Source: Rostrohypoxylon terebratum
Taxonomy: Eukaryota; Ascomycota; Sordariomycetes; Xylariales; Hypoxylaceae
Reading direction: 5' to 3'
Assembly (NCBI GenBank): GCA_022497145.1
Contig: MU385874.1
Coordinates: 248,001-312,000 of the forward strand
DNA: 64,000 nt
Below, piece after piece: positions 21,203-32,135 of the stretch. Below the pieces are notes generated by a model that saw only the letters and a list, made by a program, of their open reading frames with translations, did not search any database and was not told the DNA's origin. A program made the translations under genes and the position numbers. Each line of letters begins with the position of its first letter. Positions within the stretch are counted from its first letter, which is position 1.

Positions 21203-22178
21203 TTTGTTGGGATTAAGGCTTTAAGGGTTGGTGTTTGCCCAGGACTAGATAGAATGCTAATGTTCAGGTAGAGTTGATAGCGAACTGAAAAGAAGAATGG
21301 GTGTGACTGGTGACTCGTTCGTTTTGGCATACACGGAACTCAAGATGAGAGTTCTATTTGTGTCTATTTATATTATTGCCGTGGGTCTCATTGAGAGCCT
21401 CTCATCGAAATGTACGGCCTCCCATGAGCTCAAAGTGGTGATGAGATGCTTCTACATACCTAGGTCCTATATGCACCTACCACCTACCTTATTGCATATA
21501 TTTGGGTAGCTTTTCCGTGCGTGTGGTACAATCTAGACTTTTGTCGATGTGTTACAGTATTCCTTTTTCTTCTTCTGCAAGCTGCATTTCTCGCAAGTTG
21601 AACACGCATTTTGTACCTAGTCATATGGTGCATATGTCAGCCTGTTGGCCTTGTTGGCTTAATGCTGTTCGGTACTTGGAATACTACACCCAAGTGTGTC
21701 AGTGTGTACGGTAGATGCAAGACGATAAATATCCGGATCATGTGTACTGGAGTCAGACTGGAGTGCATACATACCGGGACTTGGTGGGCAGGCAGGCAGG
21801 CAGGTTATGTTTGGTATAAGTATGGATAGTGGCTACTGGTTCGCATCTCACTTTGGAAAGAGAAAAAGGGAAGGGAAGGGGATTCAACTAAGCACAAACA
21901 AAGCCCATACCTGAAACCAACTGGAGATCTTTAACCTTAATCTTGATAAACTCCAGCTCCACTCATCTCTTGGCTGCATAGGTAGGTACATACTCCAAGG
22001 TTTTACAGTACATCCATACCTTACCTTACCTAGCCTAGTACTACCTATGACCTAGGTCGCCCCCACGTTCCCATGCCCCACAACCCGCCTCTGCTCTGCG
22101 CTAACATCACAAGGACTACTGCTGTAGTACTTACAAGTTACCACTACATACTAGGTATACTACTAGACTACTAGTAGA
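21203..22178. other. divergent intergenic region between precursor and DUF3328 genes
   Basis: A 976-bp region that should carry both promoters and could co-regulate the pair. It includes CCTAGGT half sites near 22022-22060. Frames at 21297-21829 show no coding features. No transcription-factor site is assigned. Confidence 0.5.
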
Positions 22179-23078
22179 ATGGCTCTCGAGTTTAGGACCT
22201 CTAGGTACCGCCAACTCTCAAATGACGAGGAACACTACCATGAAGAGTGTGATCGGTGTACTATGCATAGGAAGGCTCGGAAGCTTCACTGGGCTGCTCA
22301 CACGGGGAGCATCATAGCGATTATCTCACTACTGGCGCTCCTGATTCATTCTCTTGACGCCTCGCAGTTACTCGGAATATGCTGGAATATGCACTATTAC
22401 TATTGTCAGTGAATTCATCCGTCTTGACTCCAGGGAGAAAGGGAGAAAGGGAGAAAGGGACCAGGCTAACGGATTGTGTGCCACACAGCGCCCGTGAACG
22501 CGGCTGTAGCCAATCGGCCTTATTTCACAACGCGGTTCAACGGTTCGCTCTGGTACGACTCGCCATTCAAGGGACCACCAACGCCCGCCATTGAAGAGGC
22601 GTGGCACTCTATCATGCAATATGGGTTAATTGCAGTGACGGCATTGGACTACGAGCGAGTCAATCATTCGACCCGCACAGCGGTGCAATTCCCTCCCGAG
22701 GCTGGGGGTGGTTACATGGCAACCACAGTCGGAACGCACCAACTGCATTGTCTACACTACCTATGGCAGGATCACCACCGCGATTACTTCCCAGATGTCC
22801 TCCGCAAGTTTCAAGACGTGCCAGAGATGTACGAGAGACACTTCGAGCACTGCGTCGACATCATCAGACAAAGCATTATGTGCCAGTTTGACACGGGCTT
22901 GGTAACGTATGATTGGGTGCTGCAGCATCAGAACCCTACCCCGAACGCAAATACCATGCACAAATGCGTAGATTGGGATGCGGTGCAGAGATGGTTGCGG
23001 GAGCGAGCAGTTCGAATTCCAGATGGCTTCGAATGGACGCAGCCTGAGGGTCAGGAGAGTCTTCCGTGGAATCCTTAA
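22179..23078 (+). CDS. DUF3328 (UstYa-family) oxidase, membrane-anchored
   Basis: Two exons (22179-22404 and 22489-23078) joined by an 84-bp intron with a GTCAGT donor and CTAAC branch site give 271 aa. The cytosolic N-terminus contains a Cys/His cluster (about 21-30); one membrane segment follows at about 44-58; the rest would be lumenal. Family hallmarks are complete: SPFKGPP, the first HxxHC as HQLHC (159-163), the second as HFEHC (193-197) followed by RQSIMC, and a final HKCVDWD (233-239). UstYa-type proteins cross-link or oxidise Tyr-containing core peptides in ustiloxin, phomopsin, asperipin and cyclochlorotine-type pathways, and the paired HxxHC motifs are thought to bind the metal. 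It diverges from the repeat-containing precursor gene and is followed by two MFS genes that could export a product. DUF3328 proteins also occur outside RiPP clusters. Confidence 0.88.
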
Positions 23079-23490
23079 AAAGGCGGATGCAGGTAATATA
23101 TTTTATATATTTTAGGTGTTTTGGGGTAGTATCACAGTATTACTACTACTACTATGTACTGCAAACTGCCGAGTCGAGTTTTATAGTGCGTCGGGTACCT
23201 AGTCCTAATAAGGATAAGGTCATAAGGCTTAAGCTTACAAGGTTGCTATGTGGCACAAACATATCATAGGTACGCATTAGTGGGTAGTATTCGGATGCAC
23301 AATCCTAACTAGTACAAGGCTATAAGTGGAGAAGCCCAATGCTTGATTTTTTAATTACTGGGTACTTGCTAGAGTCCCACAGTATATCGACCTCCATTCC
23401 TTCCAACCACTCTGCCACTGCAACCTTGGAACTTGGTCTCGCGACAAACCAACAAAACTGGAAAAAAAAAAAAAACTGGACGCGCCCTTA
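23079..23490. other. intergenic region between converging genes
   Basis: 3' flanks of the DUF3328 and MFS genes. No feature seen. Confidence 0.55.
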
Positions 23491-25097
23491 TCAAGCCGGT
23501 GCAGTCAACCCCCCAACCCCGTTCTGGTTCTGATTCTCAAGACGAGCCAGCTCCAACTCCTGGCAAAAAGGACTACGCCGTCTCATAATCGGCCCCCAAC
23601 GAATGAATGCGAACGGGATCGGCGTTAATATAATACACAAGCACCCTAGAAGCGTGCAAGCCCACTCGGTACCTAGGTTTTCGTATAAGGGATATGTAGT
23701 CAGCGGGATGAGAATTGCAGCCAGGATGTTGCGGGTAAACACGCTAGATGCCAGTGCTGATGCGCTGTAGATGCCATACGCATCTGTCAGGTAGTTGTTC
23801 AGTGCTAGGAACGTGAGGTCTATGCCGATTCCAAGGGGCACGCCGGACAACGAAGGAACAATCCAGTGGATCTCGGGTCGAGCCGTCCAGCCCAACCAAA
23901 ATTCCGATAGGGCGAACAGCGGACCTCCGAGGCAAGCGAGTGGAAGGCGGCGGTACTCCTCACGCATGGCCCATGTCTTTCCGCTTTCGACACTACGTCT
24001 GTGAAATCGGTCCCAGGCAATGAAGATCACAATGGCCAGGACAGCCCCAACACCAGTGGGCACGAACATCAAGGCTGACACCCCGTCGGATATCTCATAC
24101 GTTCCCCTGAATACAATAGGGTAGACGTTGAAATAGAGGAAGAATATGACATATTGATACAGGATGAATAGGTCTGTGAAGAACACGAGTGGCTCCGATA
24201 GGATGCGGATAGGACGAGCGAGGATTGCTACGTGTTTCCCGAAGCTGAATGAGGTCCAAAGACTCCGAACGGACACCTGGGTAATAGTGGCACGGTCCCT
24301 GGTGGCACGAGCAGCGAGGACAGGCGCAAATGTTTCTGGCATGAAGAGTAGCATGGGCCAGTTTGCAGCAGCAAGTATCGACGCTATCCAGAACTGCCGA
24401 TGCCAGACTTCAATCGAGGTAAATCCCGAGATGATGGGTCCCACGAGAGGGCCGACATTACTTGTGAGTCCCAGCACTGTGACTGCCAAGCCCCGAGGTC
24501 CCAGATCAGGGTAGATGTCGCAGAACAACCCGCCTGATACGGTCTGCGGTGCTGCCGCGCCACAACCAAGCATGAAACGGAAGAAGAGGAACGCCGGCCA
24601 GTTAGGTGCCCAGGCACACCCCAGCGTGAACGCTGTGTAGATCCCGAAAGAAACTAGAAAAACCGGCCGCCGGCCTAGAGACTCGGAGAGCGGCGCGAAG
24701 ATAATAGGTCCGAAGACTAAAAGCAAGTGGGGGGTTAGGCGTCTATTAGAAGCAGGCTACCAAATGACATGTGAGAGTTGCATGGTGCTCGGGATTGTCG
24801 TGTAACGATTGTAAGTCAAGAGGAGAGAGGTGGTAGGGCGGTAAGCGCCTCTCGGACGTGGGAATAGAAGGTAGGTACGTAGTAGGACTATTGGACTATT
24901 GGACTATTGGTCACCAGGTTTTACTCACTATAGCCAACAAGAAACACCGCAACTGGCAGTGGCTTTTGCAATTCCGAAGTGACACCGAAATGCGCATTCA
25001 ATGTTGGAGCTGCGCCGCTCGGGAGCGACGAGCCGAGGGTGACGTTGAAGTTCATTAGGATCACGGTCGTGGTGATGAAGAGTTTGCGTGCCTGCAT
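23491..25097 (-). CDS. MFS transporter, DHA1 multidrug-efflux type
   Basis: Exons 25097-24929 and 24716-23491 give 464 aa, with a 212-bp intron whose donor is GTGAGT. The first exon supplies the first membrane segment and the loop containing SSLPSGA, and the second carries the remaining eleven or so segments. Motif A is present as LSESLGRRPVF, and the GCGAAAPQTVSGG helix is typical of fungal drug:H+ antiporters. It may export a small molecule, and the position beside the DUF3328 gene suggests the local product. The start is uncertain: the chosen ATG lies inside a sequence that also reads as an intron end (GCTAAC branch site followed by ATGCAG), so a further upstream exon encoding a cytosolic N-terminus is possible; I could not find it. 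Confidence 0.82.
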
Positions 25098-25720
25098 GTC
25101 CCAGTATGTTAGCCCCTCGATTGGTAATTACCATGGAACCATGGAGGCGGCGAAAGCTTGCCGTGGACATGCTCGTTGCCAGGTTATTAGGAGCTGTTAT
25201 GATTGGCGTGGCCGTTACGTGGACTCCTGCATTCAACATTAGAGCTTCGGCATATAGGTAGACCTGCAGGACCAAAAGTCGGGAGAGTCCTACCATCACC
25301 GTCCCCGGAATTTAAGCCAGATGCTGTCTTAGCAGTCATTGGGCCAGAGGTGACAGAGCAAAGTGCAAAGTGCAAAGTGCAAACAAACAAACTCCAGAGA
25401 TGGGTATTCAAGGCAACGAGTGGTTTTTGCAGATTTTGCGGTACATCCAAACTGACACGTCTGATATCTCTCTCTCTCTATATATATATATGATGTATAG
25501 GTGGTATATAGGTGGTGTATATACCTTCCTGCATCCACCTAGATAGGAGTAAGTACCTACCTAGGCAACTGTAAGTAGGTAGGTAGTAGGTAGGTAGTAG
25601 GTAAGAATCTATATATTAGCGCCAGCAATGCCACTCTCCACAATAAAGTCTCCTCCTATCATCTGCCGTCCTTTGTTCCAAGCCAAGCCAACCTGGCATA
25701 ATACATATCACCACATGCTC
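25098..25720. other. intergenic region between two MFS genes
   Basis: May contain an unrecognised first exon of the upstream MFS gene. Simple sequences include three AAAGTGC units at 25360-25380, a CT/TA tract near 25468-25490 and TAGGTAGG repeats near 25556-25602. No separate gene. Confidence 0.45.
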
Positions 25721-27394
25721 TCATAAGGAAAGACTGCCTTTGCTGTTGGTTACGTTGGTTACATCAGCGCCATGTTGCTGCCGCCTCTCCCTGACGATGA
25801 ACAAAGAATAGCAAAGAGCGGAAGCAATCCCCAATGCTGCCACCGCCACACACACAGAATACCCACGATAATAATATGGAGCATCCTGCGGTAAGAAAGC
25901 AAATGGAGCCAGAATGCCGCCTGTGTTACCAAAGCTGATCATCCAACCAGAGCCAATGATCCGCTGCTTATGGCCTTGGAGGTTCATGAGATACCAACAT
26001 ATGACAATCGGCCCGGCACTGAATGCTCCCATACAAACCAAGCATACCCCTGCATACTGCACAGAGAAATCCGCGTGTACGGACATCAATATCGCCAAAC
26101 CTGCGACGGCAAGAGAGCCTGAAAATAGTACGTACGGTAGTCGATTGTCCGTACGATCCGAGAGATAGGCTAAAACGAGACACAACCCGAGGGCAGCTGC
26201 GAACGGCGGGACTGAATGCAGCTGAGTCTGTACTGTTGAATAGCCGAGTGTCTTGACGATGGTTGGAGTAAAGTATGCAAATGCATAGACCGGGACAACA
26301 ACGGCTGGTAAGTCTTTATTTAGTTCTGTATATCTTACCCAAGACGCATGATCTCGACCTAGGACCTAGGACATAGGACCTAGGTAGGTAACGAGGAATA
26401 GGGGATAATATATATCATATGACTTACAGAAATACATCAGAGCACCGAGACAGTTTTTCGGGTCCTTTGCAAACTCGGCAAGATCTCGTCTGGTCAACAC
26501 CGTGTCATCAGATACTGTCGCCACGTCCTCGCTGGTTTCGCGCATCACAAATTGCCTCTCCTTCTCAGGGAGCCATTTTGCCCCGCTAGGAAAATCGCTC
26601 ACGAGGAAGAACGCTGCGATGCCGGTCAAGATGGTGAATATTCCTTCGAGGATGAAGATCCATCTCCAGTTACTCAGGCCACGTATGCCATCCATTTCTG
26701 CGATGGCTGATGCAAGAAGCCCCCCAAAAGCAGAGGCGACGATTACAGAGCAAAAGTACAGAGTGAAACGCTTTTGAGACTGTTGGCGCTTATACCAGAA
26801 GCTGATCAGATAGAAACTTCCTGGAAAGATGCCTGCTTCGAACAAGCCTAGGAAGAAGCGAGTCGCTAGAAGACCGCTATAGCTGCGAACGAAACCCTGG
26901 GCCAGCTCTACAACGCCAAAGCCAAGGATGCACAGAGAAAGCCATACGTGTGGCGTGAACCTCTTCATCAGGATGTTCGAGGGGACTTCGAAAACAATGT
27001 AAGGCACGAAGAATACGGCCAGCGCAATGTTCGGTTGTTGGCCAGTCAACTTCAATTCCTGGGGCAACCTCATCGTGAGAGCATTCGAAATATTTGCCCT
27101 AGGTAGTAAGTATATCAGTATATCAAATTGGTGGCTGAAGCTTTCATTGGCTGGCACGGGGAAGCTTACCGGTCAAGAAACGCTGCGAGGTAGATCAGAA
27201 ACAACATAGGCAGTACATGTAGATCTATTTTGCGCATGAGTTGTGTCTGTTCCGCCGCCGACAAGAAGTTCGTATCGGATACGTCCGAGTTAGCCTCGGG
27301 ACTCGTATCATCGTCCACTGGGTAATACTGTGAGTTAGCCTGTGTGGTAGGTAACAGGTGCAGAATGACAGAATGATGTACCTGGATTGCCCAT
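25721..27394 (-). CDS. MFS transporter, anion:cation symporter (allantoate/vitamin permease-like)
   Basis: Four exons (27394-27382, 27317-27170, 27098-26428, 26304-25721) give 471 aa in phase. The family takes up organic anions such as allantoate, nicotinate, pantothenate or biotin. Typical features are the acidic N-terminus with RKIDLHVLPML just before the first segment, LIYLAAFLDRANISNA, FFVPYIVFEVPSN, and LSNWRWIFILEG before the sixth segment. The first exon is only 13 bp: its ATG sits in a perfect context (CAAAATGG), and splicing joins it to the acidic N-terminal segment. A longer unspliced start at 27558 is possible but would read through a good donor and branch site. The third intron holds CCTAGGT-family repeats. 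The substrate cannot be told from sequence. Confidence 0.85.
26356..26390. repeat. CCTAGGT-family array inside an intron
   Basis: Four units of the CCTAGGA/CCTAGGT heptamer, one diverged, inside the third intron of the anion:cation symporter gene. This is the second intronic case after 14226. Confidence 0.85.
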
Positions 27395-28536
27395 TTTGGT
27401 AAATCTGTGTTGTTTGAGGCTTTCTTGATATATTGAGTAAGGTAGCGTTTTCGAGACGAAATGTTGCGTATACTACTATAAGAAAGACTCACGGTGGCGG
27501 TGGGGTGGGAGAGGACTAATGCCAGACGGGACGGCGGAACGGTGATGCCAGAGGTCAATAATACAATAATAGGGGCTTGCCTTCAAATACCCATCCATAC
27601 CTACCTAGGTACTTTCATGAGAGATCCCACTGTACCAATCTAGGATCTAGGATTCTAGGTATTACCTGCAACCCAACCCAAACCTATCCATACTACATAG
27701 TCTACATAATACATACAGCTGAACTTTACAGTAGCGTTACATTGCGGCTGTTGGGTATGAGCACAATCAGCACATGCATGCATATAATGTCTCAGTCATG
27801 AAAAAGTACCTAATTCTACCTAGGTACCTAGGTATGTAGGACCTAGGTATATAAGTATGTAGTACCCAGCCTTGCCAACCCCCCACGCGGAGGATTTCAA
27901 GTAATTACCTACTTAGGAGGTATGTTGCAGGATTTAATCTCGGGATACTTTCTGCCATCTTTCCTTGTGTTCTGTGAGCCGTTCAGATACGTGATCTCTT
28001 CGGCGTAGATAGTTATTTTGTTTCCAAGTAAGAGCGTAGGTAAATTTGTAGGTAAATTTATAACTCATTTTAATAGGTTATAGGTTAGGCGGTAGTAGGG
28101 GCGTTAGTTAGAGGGCTCGGGCATACCGCCCACACCCTCCATATCCATACCTAGGTCCTAGGTCCTAGGTAAGCTGCTGAACGCATGCACAATGCATCGG
28201 TTCCTTACCTTACCTACCTGAAAGAGAGACCCCGACATCCCGAGGGGGGGAGGAGGAGGAGGAGGAGGAGGAAAACAGCAACCCTCATGACGAGTTGGAA
28301 AGGCTGGCTGGCTTGACAATGGTGGACAGACCATGCAGCATATATGTTTGGCAAGACCATGTTAAAACTTAGCTTCATGTGGGCGAGCCTCTCATCGAAT
28401 AGGCCTATGAACTATCCGCTCTTCCTCTTTCCCCTTTCCCCTTTCCCCTTTCCTCTCTTAAGGCCGGGGCGGACCACTTATCTCTCAAAGCCAAGTCTAA
28501 CTAAGTCGTGTTACTCTCCGGTACTCTCACTCCAAC
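27395..28536. other. intergenic region with repeats
   Basis: Divergent promoter space between the symporter and the rhodopsin-domain gene. Heptamer arrays lie at 27817-27850 and 28149-28170, a (GAG)n-type purine tract at about 28240-28274, and CCCTTTCC repeats near 28430-28452. A 135-codon frame from 28344 overlaps the next gene in another frame and is rejected. Confidence 0.55.
28149..28170. repeat. CCTAGGT heptamer array
   Basis: Three tandem copies of CCTAGGT in intergenic DNA. Confidence 0.85.
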
Positions 28537-29777
28537 ATGACGCCTCTCCCTTCGGAAATGTCCCCGGTCCCTTCACCTACTTTCACACCAGCTTTACAAC
28601 CACCTCCTGGAGTAGTCCCGAATCCCAGCCATCCAGCCTCACTTGTTCGTCTCGCCGACATCGCTATAGGAATCTGTATTCCTCTTGTGACCATATTCTT
28701 TCTCTCGCGCTCCTATGTTCGGTTCTTTCTCAAACGCGTATTCATTTTTGAAGATGTGATAGTAACGATAGCGTGGGCAGGCACCGTCGCCTACTGCGGT
28801 ATCATGAGAGCTACCATGTCACACCATGGCGGCGAACATGGCTGGGACATTACAATTTCCGAAGCACGAGAAGCTGCCTACTGGTTCAATGTTGCCGCCA
28901 TCGAATATGGAGCCATTGTCGGTGTCACCAAAACCTCGGTCCTCTGGCTCTATCGCCGTGTTTTCTCGCCCATACGCTGGAGTATCTTCGATATACTTAT
29001 AGTCTCCCTTATCGTGTTGATGGTTGGTTTCTATGGGAGCATTACCATTGTCAAGATCTTCCAATGTAGTCCTCGGGAAAAGATATGGAATAGTTCGGTG
29101 CCCGGACATTGCATAGAGATAAATTGGATCCTGAATGTCAGCGGTGGCTTCAACGCCGTCACTGACTTCATGATTCTGTTTCTCCCCGTATACGCTGTTA
29201 GACAACTCCAGATGTCTAGGTTGAAGCGAGTGTTCGTGGTGTTTGCGTTCACTTTTGGTTTGTGGTATGTATCTGCATCCATCCATCTATGGATATCAGG
29301 CTCCCGGTACACACGCTTATAGCATACAGCGCACCTATATTTGCGACAATCGGTTTCGTAGTGCGGATCAGGAACAGCGACAATCAAGATACCACTTGGA
29401 AACAGCCAGAGATCCTTCTATGGGGAGCTGCAGAACTTGCCACCGGTAATCTATGTGCCTGCTTTCCCGAACTTGCCGTCCTTTTCAAGAAAAGCGGACG
29501 CAACCGTTCCACACCTCGCCGTCCAACCAATTCCGAGATCAGGCGCTGGAATGAAAGCAACCGTGGTGGTGGTGTCCGTGCACCTTCAGATCCTTATTTC
29601 CCCAAGAGTCTTATGAGTACCATTTTTAGCGTTAAGAATGATGGGACATATATCGAGTTACAAGAACAAGGCCACAATGTGCAAGTCGTATCTACTGAGC
29701 AGGCTACTACTTCGGTAGAGAGACCTGATGATGGGGTTGTAATGGTACGAAGCGAGGTTAGAGTTGATCGCCGTTAA
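28537..29777 (+). CDS. seven-TM rhodopsin-domain integral membrane protein (Pth11/SAT4-like family)
   Basis: Two exons (28537-29264 and 29330-29777), 65-bp intron with GTATGT donor, 391 aa. After a Pro-rich N-terminus of about 40 residues there are seven hydrophobic segments. Typical family landmarks are the FEDVIVTIAW segment, KTSVLWLYRRVFSP in the middle loop, CIEINWILNVSGGFNAVTD before the fifth segment, and FTFGLCAPIFATIGFVVRI at the splice junction. The polar C-terminal tail is about 110 residues. This fungal family (rhodopsin domain, DUF7702-like/Pth11-related, without a CFEM domain here) includes putative receptors, but most members have no known ligand or function. A role in the neighbouring gene group is speculative. 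Confidence 0.85.
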
Positions 29778-29935
29778 TAAATGTAGGTATGACAGGATGA
29801 AGAAAAAAAAAAAGGGGGGGGGGGGGGGGGGGGGGGGGAAAAAAAAAAAAAAAAAAAAAAAAAAATGGGGATAGCCGGGGTGCAAGTGTGTGTAAACATT
29901 TGAGTAAAAAATGGCAAAAACCAAGNNNNNNNNNN

Positions 29936-30027
<92 letters not shown>

Positions 30028-30388
30028 CTCCTAACGCTCACTAACCTAATAAAAGGGCTCGTACCTAGGTCCTAGGTATGTAAACACTGTTGCTTAAAAA
30101 GTCAGAAACACCAGACAGACTATTTCTAGATCTAGGTATAGTTTGTGACATCTTGGTGGAACTATGTGTTTTATGCCTGTTCTCCAGCTTTTATGGGGTT
30201 GAGTAGATACTTACATAGGACTTAAGTCTTAGGTACTCATATATATCAGTTATATATTATAATAGTAGTTCATAAATTATCGTTACAGTATCGTCGTTCA
30301 GGGTTCTCATAGGAAGGGGATCAAGTAGGCTCAAGTGGCCCTCTATCTTTCCTCTCTCATTCTAAATACGCATTTTTAGCAGGTATGA
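29778..30388. other. intergenic region with homopolymers and an assembly gap
   Basis: Contains A11/G/A homopolymers (29802-29865), ten N at 29926-29935 and about 90 C at 29937-30026. Reading frames across it are artefacts. The true length of this interval is unknown. Confidence 0.8.
29926..29935. other. assembly gap (10 N)
   Basis: Ten unknown bases separate poly-purine homopolymers from a 90-base C run. The gap size is almost certainly nominal, and flanking homopolymer lengths should not be trusted. Confidence 0.98.
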
Positions 30389-31284
30389 TCATAAGTCCGG
30401 CATATCCCTCAAATAGCTTTCCAAACCTTGCATCTCCATCCCGCGTTCCTTGTTAACCGTGCTCTCTATATCCCACGCAACCCCCTTTCCCACAGCCCAC
30501 ACGTTCGTGTACTTCAGCATCCCATCGTCCGGCCTCTCCCTCAACTTACCCTTCAAAAACTCCTCATCCCACACCTCCTCCGCCCACTCTCCACCAAACC
30601 TCCCCTTGACCAACTCGGCAACCTGCTTATAGGACACCGTATCCCCAGCCACATAGACGACCCCTTTCTCCCCCTCCCTCGGGTCCAGCACAACCTCCGC
30701 AGCGACCCTGCCGATATCCCTCGCCGTCGTGACGGACAACCTACCCTCCCAGCTCCCCAACGCTCTCAACTTCCTCCCCTCCAGATCCACGACCCCGAAC
30801 CCGGGCCTGAACAAGAAACTCGCGAACAACCCCGTCGACACGATAACCCACTCCGTGCGTTGCTGCGCCCTAGGCAGCGCCCTAACCGCGAGCTGCCCGC
30901 GCCCACGACGTCGTAGTCGATGCCCCACTGCCAGGGCACGTACCTCGGCACGCCCGCCTCGAGCGCCGCCCTCGTGAGCTTGACCTGCGTCCCTGCCGGC
31001 AGCCCGAACCCGGAGCACGACACGACGGTGTCGAAACGCCCGAACGTCCCCGCCAGCTGCGCTACACCGTCGCCCGCCAGGTCGCCGGGCTCCAGCGAAG
31101 CCCCCAGCGACCCCAGGTGCGCGTTCTGCTTCCTCTTCTCCGGGTCCTGGCTCTCGATCGTGCACTTCCTGAGCAGGACTGCGATTTTCGCCGACCCGCG
31201 CTTGGGGTGCGCGGCCAGGGCTTCGAGGACGGATGTCCCGAGTTCGCCGGCGCCGAGGATGAGGATGGACGGTGGGTTGGGCAT
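30389..31284 (-). pseudogene. NmrA-like/isoflavone-reductase-like NAD(P)-binding protein, frame broken
   Basis: The first frame (31284 to about 30905) opens with a Rossmann motif GAGELG and runs through VPWQWGIDYDVVG. The protein then continues in another frame from about 30905 to 30389, with QRTEWVIVSTG, a SFLFRPGFGVVDL block and a C-terminal substrate-binding half. Relatives normally have about 7 more residues around an RGS-x-QDLFDE-type segment at this point, so a small out-of-frame deletion seems likely. There is no usable intron here. Both halves are otherwise well preserved and GC-rich, so this is either a recent mutation or an assembly error. The family includes NADPH-dependent reductases and NmrA-type redox sensors. 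No corrected protein is proposed. Confidence 0.75.
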
Positions 31285-32135
31285 TGGAAGTCGGCGATAC
31301 TATACTATATATATATATGGCTATGGTCGTGTTTCGTTTCGTTTCGCCTTTTCTTTTTTTTTTCTTTTTGCTGAGATAAATAAGCGACTTGATTCTTCTG
31401 TATGAGTCATGGCGTTGCCCCCTTTATAAACTTTGCCGAAACCCGCTATTCGACAAGCATCCATGATGACAAATGAACATTGGACCCGGAAAATGTCTGG
31501 ATAGCTTCATTTTCCTTACCCTGCCAACACAGGTATACGGACCAATCAGAATTTGACAAGACGACGATCTTGAAGTTTTAATTAGTAATATACCAGTTTA
31601 GTGAAGAGTGTGTACTGTGCAGAGTTGATCTAGACTTTAGGAGATAATAATAGGGGTTAGGCTCTTAGAGACTGCCTGCACAGGCTGTCTGGCTGTACTT
31701 GCTTAACTCCGGAATGTCTGGCTTGGCGAGCGTAAGCGAAGCCTTTGAAAAGTTCCATCTCACGACTTTTATTACATTATTACAGAATGGAATGTCATTC
31801 AAGTGCCTATCATTCTACATGGAATGGATAAAACAGACATAAACGTTTCTGATAGCGAAATACATTAGATACAAGAGTATAAGTGGCTAACCTAAGCAAT
31901 GGTATTACTCGTCGTATGTGTAAAACAATGCTTCTAACGTACGCCGCTAGCAAATCTAGGTACTTGTTGTAAGCCAAGCCAAGAAACTAGCGGAACGCGC
32001 CGTACATCTAAGACAACACTCATTCATACAATCTGACCCATCCAAGAAGACACTCACCAGTACACCACATTCGCAGCTGAAATACCGGAATACCAACGTA
32101 GCTCCTCTCAATACATCACCGCTTTGCTCACCCCC
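31285..32135. other. intergenic region
   Basis: Promoter side of the NmrA-like gene and 3' side of PAN1. A TATATATATA tract lies at about 31305-31317. No gene seen. Confidence 0.55.

Noticed and set aside
29658..30041. Poly-Gly frame across the gap
   Set aside because: Translation of homopolymers and N bases.
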